The notes beneath the pieces were generated by a model. That model had not been told where the DNA came from. It ran no database searches and worked only from the letters and a program-made list of their open reading frames with translations. This document shows, one piece after another, positions 43,596-52,309 of a stretch of DNA of 64,000 bases. Position 1 is the stretch's first letter; each line of letters begins with the position of its first letter. This DNA is from UBA5009 sp038043185 (GTDB lineage Bacteria; Bdellovibrionota; Bdellovibrionia; Bdellovibrionales; Bdellovibrionaceae): assembly GCA_038043185.1 (NCBI GenBank), contig JBBTCO010000026.1:51270-115269 (forward strand). The letters are read 5' to 3'. Made by a program: the position numbers and the translations under genes.

Positions 43596-45281
43596 ATGAG
43601 AAACACTAAATTGCTATTTTTTTTATTACTATCATTTTCTACAAAATTGGCACTTGCAGCTGATTCAGCAGTAACTAATTCGCTGGAGACATCACCTACT
43701 TGTGATCGCGAATTTGTAAGCGCCTACCAGGCAAAAAAAGAATGTCTTTTTAAGAGTGACGAGAATCAGTGCGTAAAACTAGGTTTATCAAATAAAATTC
43801 AAATTGCTGCCGCAGGAGGCCTAGGTTTTCTTGCCGGTAAATTCCTTGATAGTTCTTTAGAGGTTAATCCCACCACCAAGGAAAAGTTTCTCACTGTCAT
43901 TAACGAAATACGTGCGGCAAATAACGACTATAGAAAAGCCGTCAATATTAAGAACGCTTTGCAGGATAATTTAGCCAATGACCTTTCAAAAGGAAAATAT
44001 AAAAAATTTGATGATATACCTATGAGGACAAACGCCTGGCATACAAAAATAGTTCCAACCAAACAGGATACTGCGTTATGGCATAAGGCTTATGATCTTG
44101 CGAATGAGAAATACAAAAAACTTACTGAGGTAGAGACGAACGCAAATCTCAAAAATGCTATGAAGGGTGTCGCATTTAGTTGGAACATTGCGGATACCTC
44201 GGAAGCGCGCGTGTTAGCTAAAATTTCTGAAGTCTTTCCTGAAGAGTATAATAAATTAAAACCCTCCCTTGATGACAGACAAAAACTATACGAAGAGAAC
44301 ATGCGCAGCAACGAATCAGCTAATGATCCAAAAAGTTATGAGAAATTTAAAGAGGCAAGTAAGGTCTCGGCAGAGAAACTTAGAATAGTGATGGAAAAAT
44401 CTCCTCAAACAAAATTAGTCTATGATCTTTTGGAAAAAGGCTGGGGTAGTTCGTTTAGCCAACAATCGAGAAATTCGTTATTCAAAACCGCAAAAGATGC
44501 TGTCAGTAAAGAAACCGCAAGTAGTATGTTTAGTAAAGCTTCTAAAGTCGCAAAAAATCTTGGCTGGGGGGTGGCTGTTGCTGTGGGCTGGGATTCAGCA
44601 GCATCTTACACCCACCACAGTCATTTAACCTACTATTTAAATTCCTGTAAAACAGCTTTGGGTCTATCTACTGACGAGATAAGTTTTCTTAGTAATTATC
44701 ACCTTATTGGCGATCAAAGTATTGTTTATCAAGGCGCCGAAGGGATGAAGTTGGATTGCAAGAAATTTAGCTTCAATCACTCTGAGGTAGCAATCGAAGA
44801 TGCCTTTGAAAAATTTGGTGGAATTCCAAAAGGAATATGCAACATGATGGTAAAGGAATCTAATTCTCTTGATGCACTGGCTGCAGAAGGGCCACCAAAA
44901 ATTAGTTGTAGTCATAACAAGTATGTTGAAACAGTCAGTACCGGAAAAATTTTTGGTAATGTTGATATGTTCCGCGGTGGCGGCGCTGTAGCACCTTATA
45001 GTGAGGAACTTCAGTGGCCGTATACACGATATATTTCTCAAAATATTGGGTTTGAAGATTCTAATAAAAACTCACCATGTGTGGTGTCCCCCGATTTCAG
45101 TAAGGAACAAAATCAGGAATGTATAAAAATGCAAATTGTATCGTGCTATGGGGTTAAGGATAATCGATGCAATGTCGTAGCAGAAGCTGTCAACAACCGA
45201 ATTGGCTCAGTAATGGGATCCCACCTGTGTCCTATTGAAAGTAAAACCGCAAAAACGAAAGAAAAATTGACTCCAAAGTAA
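43596..45281 (+). CDS. Large secreted cysteine-rich protein of unknown function
   Basis: 561 residues: signal peptide (about 1-21, LALA-AD), an early cysteine group (CDREF, KKECLF, NQCVKLG), a glycine-rich hydrophobic helix (IQIAAAGGLGFLAGKFL, near 68-84), long charged helices (about 95-300), a second glycine-rich hydrophobic stretch (NLGWGVAVAVGWDSAA), and a C-terminal cysteine-containing domain. The two hydrophobic stretches could insert into membranes after export. No family recognised. Flanked by hairpins B2 and A3, in the accessory region. Confidence 0.65.
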   Translation: MRNTKLLFFLLLSFSTKLALAADSAVTNSLETSPTCDREFVSAYQAKKECLFKSDENQCVKLGLSNKIQIAAAGGLGFLAGKFLDSSLEVNPTTKEKFLTVINEIRAANNDYRKAVNIKNALQDNLANDLSKGKYKKFDDIPMRTNAWHTKIVPTKQDTALWHKAYDLANEKYKKLTEVETNANLKNAMKGVAFSWNIADTSEARVLAKISEVFPEEYNKLKPSLDDRQKLYEENMRSNESANDPKSYEKFKEASKVSAEKLRIVMEKSPQTKLVYDLLEKGWGSSFSQQSRNSLFKTAKDAVSKETASSMFSKASKVAKNLGWGVAVAVGWDSAASYTHHSHLTYYLNSCKTALGLSTDEISFLSNYHLIGDQSIVYQGAEGMKLDCKKFSFNHSEVAIEDAFEKFGGIPKGICNMMVKESNSLDALAAEGPPKISCSHNKYVETVSTGKIFGNVDMFRGGGAVAPYSEELQWPYTRYISQNIGFEDSNKNSPCVVSPDFSKEQNQECIKMQIVSCYGVKDNRCNVVAEAVNNRIGSVMGSHLCPIESKTAKTKEKLTPK

Positions 45282-45378
45282 GTAGGATTTTGATTCTGAA
45301 ATCTAATCCTTCTAACTCTTACAGATACAAACACACCAATTGACGTTGATAAAGGCATTGGAACTTTGATTAACGAAA

Positions 45379-45582
45379 GTGAAGCTTCCCCGACTTTCAA
45401 AAGAACAAGCTCAAGATGAAGTTTCGCCAACTCGTTTCTTTTGTTACAACCGATTCAAAAAAATATATGCCCCAAATAAAGTATTTGAATCACAATCATC
45501 CAATAGAAATTTTAAAAAAGTAACTCTACCAACCAAATCCGAACTTGCCGACCTTGAAAAAATTAAACCCAAAAAGCTGTAA
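45379..45582 (+). CDS. Possible small basic protein or gene remnant
   Basis: A GTG-initiated frame of 67 residues (MKLPRLSKEQAQDEVSP onward), basic and without signal peptide. The preceding 80 bases hold another frame with protein-like composition (TDTNTPIDVDKGIGTLINE), so the interval may be a degraded, frameshifted gene. No ribosome binding site is evident. Confidence 0.25.
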   Translation: MKLPRLSKEQAQDEVSPTRFFCYNRFKKIYAPNKVFESQSSNRNFKKVTLPTKSELADLEKIKPKKL

Positions 45583-45604
45583 ATAAGCTAATCCCCTCAA
45601 ACTC

Positions 45605-45829
45605 AAAAGTTGCTCCCGCAAAAGCCCCTCCCCGTTCCCTACCCAAACAATTCTACTTATTTATATTTTTAAAATTTTGATTTCTTCTCAGAAGCGACCT
45701 CGACGAGCCAGGATGGCGAGAGTCGGCAACCATGGATGGTGAGTCGCTTCTGAGAAGAAATCAAAATTTTAAAAACTATCTAAATAAGTCGAGTTGTTAG
45801 GCTCGTTTGCTTTTACGAGAAACAACTTT
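45605..45829. repeat. Hairpin element A3, overlapping the topA 3' end
   Basis: Cap 45694-45747 (54 nt, variant with CTCGACGAG and GCCAGGATGGC). Arms 45666-45693 and 45748-45775 are perfect; with GCGAC/GTCGC a 33-bp stem. The outer right arm extends through 45797-45829, the last codons of topA; the outer left arm (45605-45665) is a decayed mirror image and matches the left flank of A2. Confidence 0.9.
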
Positions 45830-48580
45830 TTTAACTCCTAGGACCTGCGCTTTTTGCTGAGGAGTTTTCGCTGTTTTTAGTTGTGACTTTGGATTTTTTT
45901 TCTTTTCGGTCATAGTGAGTTTTTTTGCGATCATATTTTTAACAACCTGCTTGATAGGTTCTTTAATTGCTTCCTCAGTCGAGGGTATTTTCGCTAATTT
46001 TTTATTTGATTTTTTCCCGGCAGATTTCCCACTGATATAACCGCGATCTCTTAAAAGATCGACGGCTTGCTCGATGGTTAATGTATCCGGCGTTGTCCCT
46101 TCGACCAGCGAAGCATTCGTTTTTCCACACTTAACATAGGGCCCATAAGGTCCATTCATAATTTGGATTTCATCTTCAGAATCTGGAAATTTTCCCATAA
46201 CTTTTAAAGGCGCCGCACGACCACGGCCTTTTTTCGGCATATTTAAAAGTTCCATCGCTCGTGCAAAACTCACTTCGAATAAATTTTCGCCTTTAGGGAT
46301 CGAACGATAGTCCCCGTCATGAAAAATATAGGGGCCAAAACGTCCCAATCCCGCTTTGACTTCTTTCCCGGTTCCAGCGTGAGCCCCTAAAATTTTTGGC
46401 AATGACAAAAGATCAATCGCCATTTTCAAATCAACATTTTCAGGAAGTACACCCGTCGGCAAAGAAACCCGTTTCGGTTTTTCTTTTTCATCTGAAATTT
46501 CGCCCAATTGGACATAAGGTCCATATCGCCCACTCAAAACATAAATGGCTTTTTTCGTTTGTGGATCTTTACCGATGCTATCCGCTCCATTTATTTTTTG
46601 ATCGATCAGTTTTTCAACAATTTCCGCAGTCAAATCAGCCGGAGATTCTGAATCTGGCAGTGAAGCACTGACATCGGCACCATCTCTTTTCGCAGTTAAA
46701 TAAGCTCCATAACGACCAACATGGAATTCATACTTTTCCAGGCCTTCTAGCTTTATCGTGCGAGCCTCTTCGGGATCAATTTTCTTCTCTTGAGCTTCGA
46801 CCTGGGATTTCAAACCTTTAGCTCCGAAATAAATCGATTTTAAATACTTTTCCCAATCCAGTTCGCCATCCGCAATGTGATCCAAAGATTGTTCCATTTC
46901 CGAAGTAAATCCAAGATCAACATATTCAGGTAAATAATTTTTTAATAATTTAGATACAACGAGAGCCGTAAATGTTGGTGCTAAGGCTGTCGCCATTCTG
47001 CGAACATAACCTCGATCAATAATCGTCCCGATCACAGAAGCGTAAGTAGAAGGTCTGCCAATTCCTTCTTTTTCCATAGTTTGAACCAAACTGGCCTCGG
47101 TAAATCTGGCCGGTGGTTTTGTTTCGTGGGAAGTCGGTTCCAGCTTTTGGCATTTCACTTTTTCTTTTGCTTTTAAAGACGGTAAGCGAACTTCCCGATC
47201 CGAGAGTTCCGCTTCGGGATCATCACTTCCTTCAACATAAGCTCTTAAAAAACCTGGGAATTCAATCGTCATTCCAGAAGCTGAAAACAAAGCTTCGCCG
47301 GATTGTATTTTAACTGAAACTTGTTTTTGTCGAGCGTCGACCATTTGTGAAGCGACTGTTCTTTTCCAAATTAATTCGTAAAGTCGCAATTGAGTGGCCA
47401 TCAATCCGGTTTCATCGGGATCTAAAAATTTATTCCCGGCTGGTCGAATCGCCTCATGGGCCTCTTGTGCCCCCTTAGCTTTTTTCCCTTCGTAAGTACG
47501 TGCTTGCGCGGGTAAATATTCTTTGCCAAATTTTTTCTGGATGCAAGAACGGGCGGCCCCAATCGCTTCTGTCGAAAGCGAATTCGAATCCGTCCTCATA
47601 TAGGTGATAAAACCCTGCTCATAAAGTTTTTGCGCGACTTGCATGGTTTCACGAGAACTCAATCCCAGTTTGCGATTCGATTCTTGTTGCAAAGTTGAGG
47701 TGATAAAGGGCGGTGCTGGTTTGCGATTGACTGGTTTTTCTTCAACTTCTTGAATCACAAAATCATTATTGGTTAATTTTTTTTGTAAATCTTCCGCTAA
47801 CTTTTGCTCAAGAATAAAAACTTCTTTTCCAGCAAGCAATTTTCCAGTCGTACCATCAAAGTCTTTCCCCGTCGCCACTCGTTGATTATTATAGGTTAAT
47901 AATCGGCTTTCAAAATCAATATTATCTTTATTCAGTTGAGCAAGGAGGCCCCAGTAACTTGATTTTTTGAATTTAATTCGCTCGTGTTCCCGCTCAACAA
48001 TGAGCCTAAGAGCCACTGATTGCACTCGCCCAGCCGACAAGCCATAAGCGACTTTCTTCCAAATCAGCGGAGAAATCGTATAACCCACCAGGCGATCTAA
48101 AACTCGCCGAGCCTCTTGAGCTTTAACTAAATTGAAATCAATTTCGCGGGTGTCTTTTAACGCCTTCTCGATCGCTTCTTTGGTAATTTCATGAAACACC
48201 ATTCGCTTCATTGGAATTTTTGGTTTTAGAACTTCCACTAAATGCCAACTGATACTTTCCCCTTCACGGTCTTCGTCCGTCGCTAGATAAAGAACAGAAG
48301 CATCAGCCATTTTTGCACGAAGATTTTTTACAACTTTTTCTTTGTCACGAGGAATACAATAGAGGGGCTCAAAGTTTTTATCGACATTCACGCCCAACTG
48401 CGCCCATTTTTCTTTTTTTACTTTTTCAGGAATGTCCTTTGCCGATTGTGGCAAATCGCGAATGTGTCCCATGCAAGACTCGACAACATAGTCTTTGCCT
48501 AAAAACTTTCGAATTGTCTTGGCTTTAGTCGGGGACTCGACAACAACTAATTTAAACCCACTGGTCTTTTTTGACATCAT
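45797..48580 (-). CDS. topA: DNA topoisomerase I
   Basis: 927 residues: TOPRIM domain (VVVESPTKAKTI, 12-23, and LATDEDREGE, 99-108), catalytic Y327 in FITYMRTDS, and several C-terminal repeats of the FEVxxGRYGPY type (for example KYEFHVGRYGAYLT, GRYGPYVQLG, GRFGPYIFHD). It relaxes negative supercoils. Tetracysteine zinc ribbons of E. coli TopA are absent; the C-terminal repeats replace them, as in some other phyla. A Lys-rich tail ends KKVVSRKSKRA, and this stretch coincides with the outer arm of hairpin A3 and with sequence downstream of pyrE. Confidence 0.95.
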   Translation of the reverse strand: MMSKKTSGFKLVVVESPTKAKTIRKFLGKDYVVESCMGHIRDLPQSAKDIPEKVKKEKWAQLGVNVDKNFEPLYCIPRDKEKVVKNLRAKMADASVLYLATDEDREGESISWHLVEVLKPKIPMKRMVFHEITKEAIEKALKDTREIDFNLVKAQEARRVLDRLVGYTISPLIWKKVAYGLSAGRVQSVALRLIVEREHERIKFKKSSYWGLLAQLNKDNIDFESRLLTYNNQRVATGKDFDGTTGKLLAGKEVFILEQKLAEDLQKKLTNNDFVIQEVEEKPVNRKPAPPFITSTLQQESNRKLGLSSRETMQVAQKLYEQGFITYMRTDSNSLSTEAIGAARSCIQKKFGKEYLPAQARTYEGKKAKGAQEAHEAIRPAGNKFLDPDETGLMATQLRLYELIWKRTVASQMVDARQKQVSVKIQSGEALFSASGMTIEFPGFLRAYVEGSDDPEAELSDREVRLPSLKAKEKVKCQKLEPTSHETKPPARFTEASLVQTMEKEGIGRPSTYASVIGTIIDRGYVRRMATALAPTFTALVVSKLLKNYLPEYVDLGFTSEMEQSLDHIADGELDWEKYLKSIYFGAKGLKSQVEAQEKKIDPEEARTIKLEGLEKYEFHVGRYGAYLTAKRDGADVSASLPDSESPADLTAEIVEKLIDQKINGADSIGKDPQTKKAIYVLSGRYGPYVQLGEISDEKEKPKRVSLPTGVLPENVDLKMAIDLLSLPKILGAHAGTGKEVKAGLGRFGPYIFHDGDYRSIPKGENLFEVSFARAMELLNMPKKGRGRAAPLKVMGKFPDSEDEIQIMNGPYGPYVKCGKTNASLVEGTTPDTLTIEQAVDLLRDRGYISGKSAGKKSNKKLAKIPSTEEAIKEPIKQVVKNMIAKKLTMTEKKKNPKSQLKTAKTPQQKAQVLGVKKVVSRKSKRA

Positions 48581-48628
48581 TTCAAAATGAGGGTTTTACG
48601 GCGCGGGCGCAAGTCGATTTTTTTGACT

Positions 48629-48658
48629 TTGCGCTTCAGGTAATTGCTGGACTATACT
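48629..48658 (+). promoter_or_regulatory. Possible promoter giving a leaderless HAD phosphatase mRNA
   Basis: TTGCGC (48629-48634) and TATACT (48653-48658) with an 18-base spacer precede ATG 48665 by only six bases. No Shine-Dalgarno sequence lies before that ATG, so transcription could begin at or next to the start codon. Confidence 0.4.
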
Positions 48659-48664
48659 TTAATC

Positions 48665-49438
48665 ATGAAAAATATTTCTGAATTCAAATCAAAAATTAGT
48701 TTTTTGTTTACGGACATCGACGACACCTTAACCGAACATGGCCGACTTGGACCTCAGGCTTATCAAGCCTTGTGGGATCTTTCCAATGTTGGAATTCATG
48801 TCATACCTGTAACAGGAAGACCCGCCGGCTGGTGTGAAATGATTGCAAGAGTTTGGCCGGTCACCGCTGTCATCGGCGAAAATGGTGGTTTTTACTTTAG
48901 ATATGCCAAACAAAAAATGCATCGGCACTTTCATTTTGATGAAAAAACTCAATCAGAAAATAGAAAAAAACTCGAAATTATTAAAACAGAGGTCTTGTCA
49001 TCTGTTCCGGGTTGCGCCGTTGCCAGCGATCAATTTTGTCGACTTATGGATTTAGCTATCGATTTTTGCGAAGATGTCCCCAAATTAAAAGAACAAGACG
49101 TCGCAAAAATTGTGCAAATCTTTGAAAAACACCAGGCCGTCGCAAAAGTGAGTTCTATTCATGTCAACGGGTGGTTCGGAAATTACGACAAAGTTTCTAT
49201 GGTTTTGGAGTTCCTTGAAAAGGAATTCCAACTGAAGGGGCAACAAACGCTTGAGCAATGCGCCTTTGTTGGTGATTCACCCAACGATGAACCGATGTTT
49301 GAGGTCTTTCCACATTCTTTTGGCGTAAAAAATATCGAAGACTTTGCAAGCACCATCAAAAAAAAACCGGCTTACATCGCCGGTCTTCGCGGAGGACTTG
49401 GTTTTTCACAAATCGCTCAACAGATTTTAAAAAATTAA
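48665..49438 (+). CDS. HAD-IIB (Cof-type) phosphatase
   Basis: 257 residues from ATG 48665. Motif I FTDIDDTLTEHG (D17, D19, T21), motif II VIPVTGRPAGW, and motif IV FVGDSPNDEPMFE, with a C2-type cap between, place it in the Cof/mannosyl-phosphoglycerate/sucrose-phosphatase group. Substrate is probably a sugar phosphate, not identified. A TTG seven codons upstream is an alternative start. Divergent from topA; its 3' end overlaps a small basic-peptide gene by four bases. Confidence 0.85.
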   Translation: MKNISEFKSKISFLFTDIDDTLTEHGRLGPQAYQALWDLSNVGIHVIPVTGRPAGWCEMIARVWPVTAVIGENGGFYFRYAKQKMHRHFHFDEKTQSENRKKLEIIKTEVLSSVPGCAVASDQFCRLMDLAIDFCEDVPKLKEQDVAKIVQIFEKHQAVAKVSSIHVNGWFGNYDKVSMVLEFLEKEFQLKGQQTLEQCAFVGDSPNDEPMFEVFPHSFGVKNIEDFASTIKKKPAYIAGLRGGLGFSQIAQQILKN

Positions 49439-49533
49439 CCTCTTTGTTTCGCGCGAATCATTCTTTTCTTTTTTGTAATTCTTTTTGCCTTTGCTCTTGC
49501 GCCCTTTTTTGCTTTTTTTGCTTTTTTTGCCAT
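49435..49533 (-). CDS. 32-residue Lys/Arg-rich peptide
   Basis: ATG 49533 to TAA encodes 32 residues of which more than half are Lys or Arg (MAKKAKKAKKGARAKAKR at the start). AAGGAG lies seven bases before the ATG, an excellent ribosome binding site. It sits 18 bases downstream of the tex stop on the same strand. The composition suggests nucleic-acid or ribosome binding, like histone-like tails or tiny ribosomal proteins; I recognise no exact family. Confidence 0.6.
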   Translation of the reverse strand: MAKKAKKAKKGARAKAKRITKKKRMIRAKQRG

Positions 49534-49551
49534 GAGATCTCCTTTTTAGGT

Positions 49552-52029
49552 TTATTTTTTGTTGTTTATATTTATAAGCCCAGCAAAGGGATTATTGAAT
49601 GGTTGCGAACTTCTTCGCTGATCGCGATTATCCCGATTGTCTCGAGGATTGCGATTATCCCGACCACCTGCTTGCTGAGTTGGACGATCCCCACGCGACG
49701 GATTTGGCCTTCGATCGCCTCTACCGCCGCCATCAGGTCCTCGTTGGCCACCTCCACCCGAAGGTCGTGGACGATTTTCAGAGCGCTCTTGAGTGGGCGT
49801 TGGCCGCTGCGTGGAACGTTGCTGCGGAGGTCGTCGATGTTCAACTGGTGCTCGTTCTGGAGCCGCTTCCAATTTCATCGTCAAAGAAATCTGATTCTTA
49901 TCTTGATCCACTTTCAAAACTTTAATTTTCACTTGATCGCCGGGATTCACATGCTTTCGAGGATCCTCAACAAACTGGTGGGACAACTCAGAAATATGCA
50001 CCAATCCATCTTGGTGAACACCAATGTCAACAAAGGCCCCAAAATTAGTAACATTGGTCACAATCCCAGGACAAATCATGCCTTCTTTTAAATCTTTAAC
50101 TTCAAAAATATCATCACGAAATTGAAAAATTTTAAATCCGTCACGAGGATCTCGACCTGGTTTTTCTAACTCTTTCACAATATCATCGAAAGTAAATTCA
50201 CCAACCAAAGCCGCCCACTTAGTTCGTTGAACCAAAAGTTTTTTAGCCCCTTCACCAATGAGTTCGCTCATATGAATTCCCAGATCCTGAGCCATATCAC
50301 GCACCGCTGGGTATCTTTCGGGATGAATCCCGGTGGAATCCAAAATCATTTTTCCATTGGGAATTCGTAGAAATCCGGCAGCTTGTTCATAAACCTTAGT
50401 AGAAAATTTGGTTACTTTTTGCAACTCACTGCGATCAGTAAACAAACCTTTAGCTTTGCGATGTTCGACGATGTTTTGAGCCAATGCGGGACCAATGCCT
50501 GCGACATAAGATAACAATGCTGATGACGCTGTATTCAAATCCACACCAACATTATTCACGCAGCTTTCGACGACCGCTTCCAATGATTTTTTTAAATGCG
50601 TTTGACTGACATCATGTTGATACTGCCCGACACCAATGGATTTAGGATCGACTTTCACAAGCTCAGCCAAAGGATCTTGCAGACGCCGCGCTATTGAAAT
50701 GGCTCCCTTAACAGTGATATCTAAGTCCGGGAATTCTGCTCTAGCAATATCTGAAGCCGAGTAGACAGAAGCTCCTGATTCATTCACCATAATAACTGGT
50801 ATTTGTGAGTTCAGATCCTTTAGAATTTTGCGCAGAAAAATTTCAGTTTGCCTTCCCGCCGTACCATTACCAACGGCAATCGCATCAATCTGAATTTGTT
50901 TTAGCACTTCTGCAAACAAAGCTTTGGCCTTCACATCAACGCCTTCGCCCAAGATTTGCAAAACCGTATGAGAAATAAAATTACCGCCTTTATCAATCAG
51001 CGCAACCTTACAGCCCGTTCGCAGTCCAGGATCAACTCCCAAGACACATTTTGGACCATAAGGTGATGCTAATAATAATCGTCGCACATTTTCTGCAAAA
51101 ACTTTTATCGCATCCTCATCTGATTTTTCTTTTAAAACCCGATGAACTTCATTTGTTACAGAAGGAACAACGTAAACAGTTAATGCGGTTTTCGCAGCGT
51201 TAGATAAAAATTCACCAAATGAATTGTCGGTGGTCTTGGTCGCAAATCGCACAAAGGATTTTAATAAATCCTCGTCCTCGGCCTTAATATCCACACTCAA
51301 TTCTTCTTCCTGCCAACCCCTTCGCATCGCCATGTAACGGTGAGAAGATTTTGTTTCCAGCAGACTTTTCACGGCCTCATCAAATTCTTTGTACATTTCA
51401 AATTTAGAGTGAGGTTTATAACCCTTGGCCGCTTTTGAAATCACTCGGCCTTTTTCTAAATAATTTTTTTGCACGAGAGTTCGCAAATCAGGTTCATTAG
51501 CGATTTTCTCGACAAGAATATCCTGAGCGCCCTTCAAAGCATCTTCGTAAGTTTGTATTTTATAGGACGGATTTAAAAATGATTTTGCCTTCATCTCCAT
51601 CGTCATGTCTTCTTTTTGCACACCATGACCAACATCCCAAATCCAATTCGCCAGAGGCTCCAATCCCGCATCGCGGGCAATTGTGGCTTTGGTTTTTTTC
51701 TTTTTCTTGAAGGGTCGGTAGATTTCTTCCAAATCCCCTAAATCCCAGCTTAAATCAATTCGCTTTTTAATTTCGGAGGTCAGATTTCCCTGTTCGCCAA
51801 TTTCTTTAACAAGAAAAGTTTTACGTTTAACAATTTCATTGTAAGTCTCATGCGCTTCCAAAACCGAGCGAATTTGAACTTCATCCAAATTGCCGGTCTT
51901 TTCTTTTCGATAACGGGCGATGAAGGGAACAGTGCCGCCTTCCGCTGAAAGCTCAATAACTGCGTGGGCTGATTTAGCAGCAACTGTTGGCAAAATACGG
52001 GAAAGATAACTCTGTAGAGCCTGATCCAT
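49552..52029 (-). CDS. tex: Tex-family RNA-binding protein with Arg/Gly-rich tail
   Basis: 825 residues: N-terminal helical HTH region, YqgF/RNase H-like domain (CVLGVDPGLRTGCKVALID), HhH region (NTASSALLSYVAGIGPALAQNI), and an S1 domain (GMICPGIVTNVTNFGAFVDIGVHQDGLVHIS) near 645-715. Tex is a transcription accessory factor binding RNA. Unlike most Tex proteins (about 770-790 residues) it has a C-terminal extension of about 105 residues dominated by R, G, P, N, D and Q (RDNRNPRDNRDNRDQRR), likely disordered and RNA binding. Confidence 0.93.
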   Translation of the reverse strand: MDQALQSYLSRILPTVAAKSAHAVIELSAEGGTVPFIARYRKEKTGNLDEVQIRSVLEAHETYNEIVKRKTFLVKEIGEQGNLTSEIKKRIDLSWDLGDLEEIYRPFKKKKKTKATIARDAGLEPLANWIWDVGHGVQKEDMTMEMKAKSFLNPSYKIQTYEDALKGAQDILVEKIANEPDLRTLVQKNYLEKGRVISKAAKGYKPHSKFEMYKEFDEAVKSLLETKSSHRYMAMRRGWQEEELSVDIKAEDEDLLKSFVRFATKTTDNSFGEFLSNAAKTALTVYVVPSVTNEVHRVLKEKSDEDAIKVFAENVRRLLLASPYGPKCVLGVDPGLRTGCKVALIDKGGNFISHTVLQILGEGVDVKAKALFAEVLKQIQIDAIAVGNGTAGRQTEIFLRKILKDLNSQIPVIMVNESGASVYSASDIARAEFPDLDITVKGAISIARRLQDPLAELVKVDPKSIGVGQYQHDVSQTHLKKSLEAVVESCVNNVGVDLNTASSALLSYVAGIGPALAQNIVEHRKAKGLFTDRSELQKVTKFSTKVYEQAAGFLRIPNGKMILDSTGIHPERYPAVRDMAQDLGIHMSELIGEGAKKLLVQRTKWAALVGEFTFDDIVKELEKPGRDPRDGFKIFQFRDDIFEVKDLKEGMICPGIVTNVTNFGAFVDIGVHQDGLVHISELSHQFVEDPRKHVNPGDQVKIKVLKVDQDKNQISLTMKLEAAPERAPVEHRRPPQQRSTQRPTPTQERSENRPRPSGGGGQRGPDGGGRGDRRPNPSRGDRPTQQAGGRDNRNPRDNRDNRDQRRSSQPFNNPFAGLININNKK

Positions 52030-52059
52030 TAAAACCTCAAAAATAAATTAATTCTTAAA

Positions 52060-52278
52060 CTATTTATGACGGTACATGATCAGACCATGAGTAGGATCAT
52101 AGGGTGATACCCCTACGGTCACTCGATCTCCGACCACGACACGTATGTTAAATCTACGCATTTTCCCACACAATTTGGCAGAAATTTCGACATTATTGTC
52201 GAGCATAATTTTGTAGAGCCCTCCAGCGAGGGCATCCACGACTTTACCATCCAATTGAGCCAAATCTTCTTTTGACAT
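52060..52278 (-). CDS. infA: Translation initiation factor IF-1
   Basis: 72 residues, the usual length, one S1/OB fold with GLYKIMLDNNVEISAKLCGKMRR and RVVVGDRVTV as in all IF-1. It binds the ribosomal A site during initiation. Lies between tex and the Lys/Ala/Pro-rich gene on the same strand with short spacings, so it is probably co-transcribed. Confidence 0.93.
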   Translation of the reverse strand: MSKEDLAQLDGKVVDALAGGLYKIMLDNNVEISAKLCGKMRRFNIRVVVGDRVTVGVSPYDPTHGLIMYRHK

Positions 52279-52309
52279 TATTTATTTGTTTCCTGTGCGT
52301 GCGTTAAGA

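Noticed and set aside
30178..45747. Repeated caps considered as a CRISPR array
   Set aside because: Copies are kilobases apart, lie on both strands, and have no regular spacers; no cas gene is in the window.
30070..45829. Hairpin elements considered as REP/RAYT or IS remnants
   Set aside because: No GTAG-type REP tetranucleotide, no transposase fragment, no direct target duplications, and the stem sequences are not conserved as terminal repeats would be.
49444..50091. Long plus-strand open frame opposite the tex 3' end
   Set aside because: It is the shadow of the Arg/Gly-rich tail of tex; codon bias and domain evidence support tex.
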